Part shown: positions 30,683 to 35,374 of the stretch, one piece after another
Layout: each line of letters starts with the position of its first letter
How positions within the stretch are numbered: position 1 is the stretch's first letter
Origin: Hyphomonas sp.
GTDB lineage: Bacteria > Pseudomonadota > Alphaproteobacteria > Caulobacterales > Hyphomonadaceae
Assembly: GCF_013823385.1 (NCBI RefSeq)
Contig: NZ_PNMA01000035.1
Span: forward strand, 1 to 35,374
Direction: 5' to 3'
DNA length: 35,374 nt
The notes under the pieces: model-generated
What the model was told of the DNA's origin: nothing
Database searches by the model: none
Seen by the model: only the letters and a program-made list of their open reading frames with translations
Position numbers and translations under genes: made by a program

Positions 30683-31699
30683 TTAGAACCAGGAGCGGAT
30701 TCCGATCAGGAACTTCAATCCTCCGGCCTTCTCGCCTTCCGCACGCCGGAAATCCGCCGTATCGCCAAAGGCGCGTTCGTAGTTCACGCCGACATAGGGT
30801 GCGAACTCGGGCACGAATTGGTAGCGCAGACGCAACCCCAGCTCGGCAGTAGAAAGGCCGGAGCCTATGCCCAGTTCGGGAACGTCCTGCGCGGCGAAGT
30901 TCAATTCGGCTGCGGGCTGGAGGATCAGCTTTTGCGTCAGACGCAGATCATATTCCGCTTCGATCCGCGCAGTGACATCGCCCTTGTCCGATAAAAACAG
31001 GGCACCGTCGACTTCAAACCAATAGGGAGCAAGACCCTGCACACCCAGCACGGCATAGCTGCGATCCCGGCCGGCTCGAAAATCGTGACGGACGCCGGCC
31101 TGGAGGTTCCACCACGGGTCGAGAGCACGGCTCCAGAGCGCCTGTACCTCAACGCTTTCCAAACGCTCGCCGAAGTTGCTCTCGCCCTCGGTCTTGAACC
31201 AGAGCCTGTCGATATCGCCGCCATACCAGCCCTGCGCGTTCCACGCATAACCGTCCTTGCCCTTGCCGATGACTGCTTCGAGCTGATCGATCAGGATCAT
31301 GCCGCTTTTGATATCGCCATGCTCCTTGCGAACCACTTCGCGCGCGGGGGCCATTGTCGCGGCGCCGAAAAAGGCATCCGCAGCGTGACTGGGGCCACTC
31401 AATGCCGCCGCGGAAGGCCCTTTCACTGGCGGATCGGGAATGCCGGGTTCATGTCCCGCATGCGCGTGGTGCGAGTCCGTTGTCGGGGCAGAAGGCATCT
31501 GGTGGCCGGCGTGCGGATCTGTCGGCTCCGAAGGCTTCGGCGGCATGTCGTGCCCGGCATGGGGATCGGCTGATTTTTCATCCATCTGATGCTGCGCGTG
31601 CAGATCGGCCGGCGTCTGCTGCACGGCGGCGCCATGATCATGCTGCGCCAGGGCAGGCGTTGCGATCGTGACTAGGAGTATGCCCAGGAAAGACTTCGT
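30683..31699 (-). CDS. copB: CopB outer-membrane copper protein, second copy, with ACG in place of a start codon
   Basis: The mature protein is a full CopB: a His/Met-rich N-terminal region (HAQHQMDEKSADPHAGHDMP and repeats of DPHAGH), the barrel motif WNAQGWYGGDIDRLWFKTEG, LGVQGLAPYWFEVDGALFLS, LRYQFVPEFAPYVGVNYERA and a C-terminal Trp-Phe. Upstream of the first formal start (GTG 31624) the frame continues into a perfect signal peptide, KSFLGILLVTIATPALAQ. The codon in front of that Lys is ACG (31697-31699) with GAGGGAG seven nt upstream, exactly where an ATG is expected. Either ACG is used at low level, or the start from GTG makes a cytoplasmic, useless protein. Confidence 0.85.
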   Translation of the reverse strand, partial: TKSFLGILLVTIATPALAQHDHGAAVQQTPADLHAQHQMDEKSADPHAGHDMPPKPSEPTDPHAGHQMPSAPTTDSHHAHAGHEPGIPDPPVKGPSAAALSGPSHAADAFFGAATMAPAREVVRKEHGDIKSGMILIDQLEAVIGKGKDGYAWNAQGWYGGDIDRLWFKTEGESNFGERLESVEVQALWSRALDPWWNLQAGVRHDFRAGRDRSYAVLGVQGLAPYWFEVDGALFLSDKGDVTARIEAEYDLRLTQKLILQPAAELNFAAQDVPELGIGSGLSTAELGLRLRYQFVPEFAPYVGVNYERAFGDTADFRRAEGEKAGGLKFLIGIRSWF

Positions 31700-32103
31700 G
31701 CTGCTTCTCCCTCAAGCGGGCGGACGGTGACGACACGAAACATCCCTGCGTGCATGTGGAGCAGCAAATGGCAGTGAAACGCCCAGTCACCCGGAGCATC
31801 GGCAGTCAGGTCGAAGCTGACCTTACCGCCGGGCAGCACATTAACGGTGTGCTTGCGCGGATAGCTGCCGGTGTGGCCGTTCACCACCTCGAAAAAATGA
31901 CCATGCAGATGGATTGGATGGGTCATCATCGTATTGTTGATGAGCACGACGCGCGCGCGCTCGTTGCGTTCGAAACGGATCGGTTCGACGCCTTCGCTGA
32001 ATTTTTCGCCATCGAACGACCACATGAAGCGTTCCATGTTGCCGGTGAGATGAACCTCGATCGTGCGCTGCGGAGGGCGTGTGTCAGGGTTAGGAGTGAG
32101 TGA
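31672..32103 (-). pseudogene. copA: CopA multicopper oxidase, C-terminal fragment, with stop-loss tail
   Basis: From about 32103 the frame reads LTPNPDTRPPQRTIEVHLTG, NMERFMWSFDGEKFSEGVEP, MMTHPIHLHGHFFEVVNGHT and WAFHCHLLLHMHAGMFRVVT, the last cupredoxin domain of CopA with its type 1 and type 3 copper ligands. About 400 N-terminal residues are missing; the join near 32100-32106 is with sequence just beyond the APC permease. The frame stays open to 32142. At the C-terminus VRPLEGEAA is followed by RSLSWAYS instead of stopping, because the usual TGA reads CGA at 31696-31698. The tail runs into the copB signal-peptide region. Confidence 0.85.
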
Positions 32104-32138
32104 CATGGCCCATAGAAGCCACCGCAAGCCTTTGAGGT

Positions 32139-33470
32139 TCACGAGTGAGAGTGTGCAGGATCGGGTGCCTCCTTGTCGCGGAGCTGGCCAAGATAGAGTG
32201 CTTCGAAGGCAAAGATCGCAGCCATTGAACCGATTGCGATCACAACAATTATCGGGTCGGCACTGGCTTTGATGAACAGGAAGGCGCCAAGCGCGATCAG
32301 GTCAAACAGGATTGCGGCGATCAGGACCCAGGCCCGAGCTCCGACATCTTCGCGCAAATAACGTAGCACGCCGTAATGGATGATGATGTCCATAACCAAA
32401 TAGTAGATTGCGCCAAGCGATGCGATCCGGCCAAGGTCGAAAAAGCCAGCCAGGAGCGCGGCGAGGACCACTGTGTAGACCAGCGTATGGGTCTGGACGC
32501 CGCCCGGCATGCCGAAGTGCTTATGGGGGATCAGGTTCATGTTCGTCAGCATGGCGAGCATGCGGGAAACAGCGAACACGCTGGCCAAAAGTCCGGACGC
32601 AGTAGCGATGATCGCAATGAACACCGTGAACGCCACGCCGAGATCGCCAAAGGCAGGGCGGGAGGCTTCGGCCAAAGAGAAATCCTTGGCCGCAACAATT
32701 TCTTCAAGTGTCAATGAGGATCCGACAGCCAGAGCGACCGCCATGTAAACAACAAGGCAGATCGCGAGAGACCACATGATCGCGCGGCCGACATTCTTGT
32801 TCGGGTCCTGAACTTCGTCGCCGCTGTTCGTGATTGTCGTGAATCCCTTGAAGGCCAGGATTGCCAGGGCAACGCCGGCCAGGAAGCCGGCGGGCCCGGT
32901 CTCATTCGATCGTGCCGATGACCCTGCCTCGAAAGAAAGCCCTGACGCCCAGAGCGCCGCGCCCGCAAAGACGAGAATCCCGCCGACTTTGAGGACTGCA
33001 GCGACTTTCGAAATTCCGCCAATGATCTTGTTGCCTGATATGTTGATCACAAAGGCAAAGACGATCAGTGCGACGGCCAGGAGGGACACCAGAATGCTGT
33101 CCTTGGCGACGTCGAACAGTTGCAGCGTATAGGCGCCAAATGTGCGGGCAACGAGACTCTCATTGATGATCATCGACATGGTCATGAGAAGTGCGCTGGC
33201 CGCGGCAATTGTCGTCGGACCGTACGCCTTCTGGAGGATCATCGCGATGCCGCCAGCCGACGGATACTTGTTCGACATCTTGATATAGGTATAGGCGCTG
33301 AATCCGCTGATCATGGCGGCTAGCAGAAAGGCGAGCGGGAAGGAGGGTCCGGAGAATTGTGCCACTTGGCCGGTTAGCGCAAAGATGCCGGCCCCGATCA
33401 TCACGCCTGTTCCCATCGCGACGGTCCCGGCGAGACTTAAGGAGCCTTTCTTGTATGTTTCAGATGTCAC
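32139..33470 (-). CDS. APC-family amino acid / polyamine permease
   Basis: The 443-residue protein has about 12 membrane segments and the APC start GTGVMIGAGIFALTGQVAQF, with the unwound first helix (GAGIF). Others are GFTTITNSGDEVQDPNKNVG (helix 6 to loop, conserved E-x-DP) and ASGLLASVFAVSRMLAML. The tail DKEAPDPAHSHS is charged. Substrate unpredictable; metal-linked APC members exist but this is inference. The start ATG at 33470 overlaps the DUF411 stop (ATGA), showing co-translation with a metal-binding protein. That pairing is the odd feature. Confidence 0.88.
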   Translation of the reverse strand: MTSETYKKGSLSLAGTVAMGTGVMIGAGIFALTGQVAQFSGPSFPLAFLLAAMISGFSAYTYIKMSNKYPSAGGIAMILQKAYGPTTIAAASALLMTMSMIINESLVARTFGAYTLQLFDVAKDSILVSLLAVALIVFAFVINISGNKIIGGISKVAAVLKVGGILVFAGAALWASGLSFEAGSSARSNETGPAGFLAGVALAILAFKGFTTITNSGDEVQDPNKNVGRAIMWSLAICLVVYMAVALAVGSSLTLEEIVAAKDFSLAEASRPAFGDLGVAFTVFIAIIATASGLLASVFAVSRMLAMLTNMNLIPHKHFGMPGGVQTHTLVYTVVLAALLAGFFDLGRIASLGAIYYLVMDIIIHYGVLRYLREDVGARAWVLIAAILFDLIALGAFLFIKASADPIIVVIAIGSMAAIFAFEALYLGQLRDKEAPDPAHSHS

Positions 33471-33964
33471 TGATTTGAAGCCTGGTCTGTCGGGACGCGG
33501 CCGACATAGCTGGCAAACACGCTTTGCGCCTCATCGCTGAATACGATCACATCATAGGCGTCAGGGGGGCTGGTTGTCTCCATCCCGGGCGAACCCATTG
33601 GCATGCCGGGTACGGAAAGTCCGGCCGCAGCAGGTCGCTCTTCTAGAAGTCTGCGGATTGCAGCGGCCGGAACATGCCCTTCGATCGCATATCCGCCAAT
33701 CTTGGCTGTGTGGCAGGAGGCGAGTTCGTCGGGGACGCCAAGGGAGGCCCGCACAGGCGCCAGATCTTCGCGCTCGAACACGCGGACGTCGAGCCCATCT
33801 CGCTGGAGATGCTTGATCCAGGCCGTACAGCAGCCACAGGAGGGCGTTTTGTATACGGTAATGGTCTGCGCACTTGCCTGTCCTGAAGTCTCGCCCACGA
33901 TGACGACTCCCACGACCAGTGCGATGAGCGCCGCGCCCAGCGCGCCAACAATCCATTTAGACAT
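33467..33964 (-). CDS. DUF411 periplasmic metal-binding protein
   Basis: The 165-residue protein has an N-terminal anchor or signal (WIVGALGAALIALVVGVVIV) and a DUF411 domain beginning ITVYKTPSCGCCTAWIKHLQ. Cys pairs in CGCC and a later SCHTAKIGGYAIEGHVPAAA give the pattern of the family, which binds copper and occurs in many copper and silver resistance loci. The Met/Pro-rich LSVPGMPMGSPGME is also typical. ATG 33964 has GGAAGGA upstream; the frame to 34003 is not supported. It overlaps the downstream APC permease by four bases. Confidence 0.92.
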   Translation of the reverse strand: MSKWIVGALGAALIALVVGVVIVGETSGQASAQTITVYKTPSCGCCTAWIKHLQRDGLDVRVFEREDLAPVRASLGVPDELASCHTAKIGGYAIEGHVPAAAIRRLLEERPAAAGLSVPGMPMGSPGMETTSPPDAYDVIVFSDEAQSVFASYVGRVPTDQASNQ

Positions 33965-34215
33965 TGAAGTATCCTTCCAGATGGTAATTTGTCGACGGCA
34001 CACTTATGGGGGTCGCGTCGGACATTGCAACTTAGCGTCGTTGCTGATGGGGTTGGTGTATTTGAACCTTGCACTCGCGGTTTTGCGGTCCGGGAAACTT
34101 CCGTCTGCCGCTCCAGGGTGTCGATGAAGTATTTCGCTGCCGGTCGCCTTCCACGATCCAGCAAGTGGGCTCAACGGGATGAGTCTCGGAAACAACATAA
34201 GCAGTCTGCTGCGCG
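33965..34215. other. intergenic stretch between DUF5676 and DUF411 genes
   Basis: No convincing gene is seen. Short frames on both strands lack domain character; one on the plus strand (MGLVYLNLALAVLRSGKLPS, 34048 onward) is hydrophobic but has no ribosome binding site. A promoter for the DUF411-APC pair is probably here, but I see no clear motif. Confidence 0.4.
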
Positions 34216-34467
34216 CTAATCCTGCCGACGATCAAACATTCGATAAAGCGGTATAAAGATGAGCGCGATGTACCACCCATAGAGATAGCTCTCGGTAAGC
34301 CCGAGCAAGAAGCTCTGCACCGAGACAAATTTGAATCCAGGGAGAAGTAGCTCCCACGCGCCGTGCATGTGCAGGCTTGGGGGCATAACGAGTCCCCATG
34401 CAATGCACAGCGTAAACGAAAGGGACAGAAAAGCCGAAAGGGCATGCCCGGTTGGAATGAGACGCAT
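34216..34467 (-). CDS. DUF5676-like small membrane protein
   Basis: The 83-residue product has two or three membrane segments (ALSAFLSLSFTLCIAWGLVM, SFLLGLTESYLYGWYIALIF) around LLPGFKFVSVQ, a pattern matching DUF5676 proteins, which often sit in copper and mercury loci. ATG 34467 has GAGGAA about 7 nt upstream; the frame is open to 34527. It is the most upstream gene of the minus-strand set leading to DUF411, APC permease and the copA/copB remnant, with a 251-nt gap to the next gene. Confidence 0.8.
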   Translation of the reverse strand: MRLIPTGHALSAFLSLSFTLCIAWGLVMPPSLHMHGAWELLLPGFKFVSVQSFLLGLTESYLYGWYIALIFIPLYRMFDRRQD

Positions 34468-34731
34468 CGAAATTTCCTCTATCATAGAACGCCGACCTAT
34501 GGCTTGGCGCCCATCGCAGGGAATCACCAGCGTATGCGGGCATACCCTATGGAGGTGTCATATACCGCTAGGGCGTGTATGGCTAGGTCGCCTTGCGAAA
34601 TGGGCACATCAGGGACAAGGCAGTTTGCCGATCGACGATCTGTGCAGCGGTCAAGTGGAATTTGCCGCCACTCCCCTTGGACGGAGCGATCCAGAACTAG
34701 CAAATAATCTGCATCAAAAGAGAAAGAACAT
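34468..34731. other. intergenic stretch between DUF5676 and an IS3 remnant
   Basis: The part next to DUF5676 should hold its promoter. A partly symmetric run around 34536-34556 (ATACCC..TATGGA..GGTGTCAT) resembles metal-repressor operators in style only. The rest up to 34731 is presumably the degraded left end of the IS3 remnant; no gene is seen. Confidence 0.4.
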
Positions 34732-35157
34732 GGCGGGCAAAATCCACTCACCCGAACTGACAATATTGAAGCTGCGAGAACGTGAGGTCTACCGGGCTGG
34801 GGGCTTTAAGGTTGGCGAAGTGATCCGCCGCCTGGGTGTAGACCAGATTACCAACTACCGACGGCGCCAGGAATACGACGGGATGAAGGTCGATCAGGCC
34901 AAATGCCTGAAGGATCTTGAGAACGACAATGCCCCGCCGGAAGCGCTTGTCGGGCTGATGCCAAACCCGACGAAGCGAAACCCAAGAAAGCCGCCAACCG
35001 GAAAGTGGTAGGGCCCTCACGCAAACGCGCCTACATTGAGCACCGCGTCAGCGAAACCGGCGTAAATGAATTTTTCAATGGCTGGCTCCGGGACGAATGC
35101 CTCAAGGTCGAGCTGTTCAACAATCTCACGGAAGCAAAAATCGTCATCTAAATGTGG
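34732..35157 (+). pseudogene. IS3-family transposase remnant with internal deletion
   Basis: ATG 34732 opens an orfA (MAGKIHSPELTILKLREREV, VGEVIRRLGVDQITNYRRRQ, CLKDLENDNA) whose second half is out of frame, ending at 35009-35011 (GKW then TAG, as at 124-126). The start of orfB (GPSRKRAYIEHRVSETGV) jumps at about 35066 to a late orfB part (FNGWLRDECLKVELFNNLTE), then stops at 35149-35151. The catalytic core is deleted. Segment 34927-35065 matches 45-187 closely, so this is a relative of the element at the left end of the window, in the same orientation. Confidence 0.75.
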
Positions 35158-35263
35158 CGCAGACATCCCAGTGAGACCACGCTCGTCGCTGCGCTACAGC
35201 GCCTCCGGTGCCGGTCACCTTCCTCCCGACTGATCTGGTCTGCAACAGATCGCGGCTCAAATC

Positions 35264-35374
35264 CTATCTGGCGTCCACCAAAGGCACTCTGATGGTTGCA
35301 TAAAGTGTGGCGTCATCGTTGGGGGCGTCGGTGGACGTCGCGATCATCACGCCAAACCGCAGATAGCTGTTCTT
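35264..35374 (-). CDS. C-terminal end of an unidentified protein (partial, runs off the window)
   Basis: Reading leftwards from the window edge, the frame gives NSYLRFGVMIATSTDAPNDD, ATLYATIRVPLVDAR and stops at TAG (35264-35266). Alternating hydrophobic and polar residues suggest beta strands, possibly of an envelope protein. No start is in the window and I cannot name it; 36 codons could also be open by chance. Confidence 0.35.
   Translation of the reverse strand, partial: KNSYLRFGVMIATSTDAPNDDATLYATIRVPLVDAR

Noticed and set aside
30341..30994. 217-codon plus-strand frame after the ATP-grasp gene
   Set aside because: It runs into the antisense of the second copB, has no protein signature and begins directly at the preceding stop codon.
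1..35374. CRISPR array or phage genes
   Set aside because: No regularly spaced short repeats and no integrase, capsid, terminase or lysis genes were seen; the mobile DNA is all IS-type.

Overview
The window looks like an accessory region of an alphaproteobacterial replicon, heavy in metal resistance genes and broken insertion sequences. The taxonomic guess rests on protein style (Hyphomonadaceae- or sphingomonad-like copper proteins, FixK/FNR-type regulation, high G+C) and is inference. No tRNA, rRNA, CRISPR array or replication gene is visible. By eye the 14.7-28.8 kb block is more G+C-rich than the copper genes on either side, so the window reads as a mosaic of at least three DNA sources.

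Layout. 1-493: remnants of two IS3-family elements. 551-778: a small unknown gene. 912-6863 (left metal block): copA-copB on the minus strand, a membrane protein, a plus-strand operon in the order anti-sigma / periplasmic metal sensor / ECF sigma that matches cnrYXH, an EamA exporter and a secreted Met/His-rich protein. 7064-13275: a graveyard of mobile elements. It holds an inactivated IS3 element with intact 15-bp ends (7131-8418), an intact IS3 element splitting an ABC-2 permease gene (8765-10256), a DUF6629 membrane protein, an IS3 fragment, and an IS21 fragment that ends inside a truncated adenylate kinase gene.

13998-28767 (central block): a coherent set of metabolic and stress genes. 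These are acetate kinase, an ECF sigma factor with a Cys-rich tail, a Crp/Fnr regulator, a NifX-like protein, DUF2933 and NnrU/ICMT-like membrane proteins, a CPH-type copper ATPase, a PRPP-synthetase homologue, a phosphoketolase homologue, a beta-CASP metallo-beta-lactamase RNase, an AMP-phosphorylase-type enzyme of archaeal style and an archaeal-type (type II) GAPDH. Five FNR/FixK-like 14-mers lie in front of genes here, mostly at distances fitting activation from about -41.5. Together the enzymes could turn RNA or nucleotides into sugar phosphates, then acetyl phosphate and ATP, when oxygen is low. This is the candidate undescribed system; every connection between steps is inference.

29048-34467 (right block): an ATP-grasp-like protein, then on the minus strand a DUF5676 protein, a DUF411 metal-binding protein, an APC permease, a 5'-truncated second copA and a second copB. 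A single base at 31698 appears to have destroyed both the copA stop and the copB start where they overlapped. 34732-35157: another IS3 remnant, related to the one at the left end and in the same orientation, so the roughly 34.6 kb between them is bracketed by related direct remnants.
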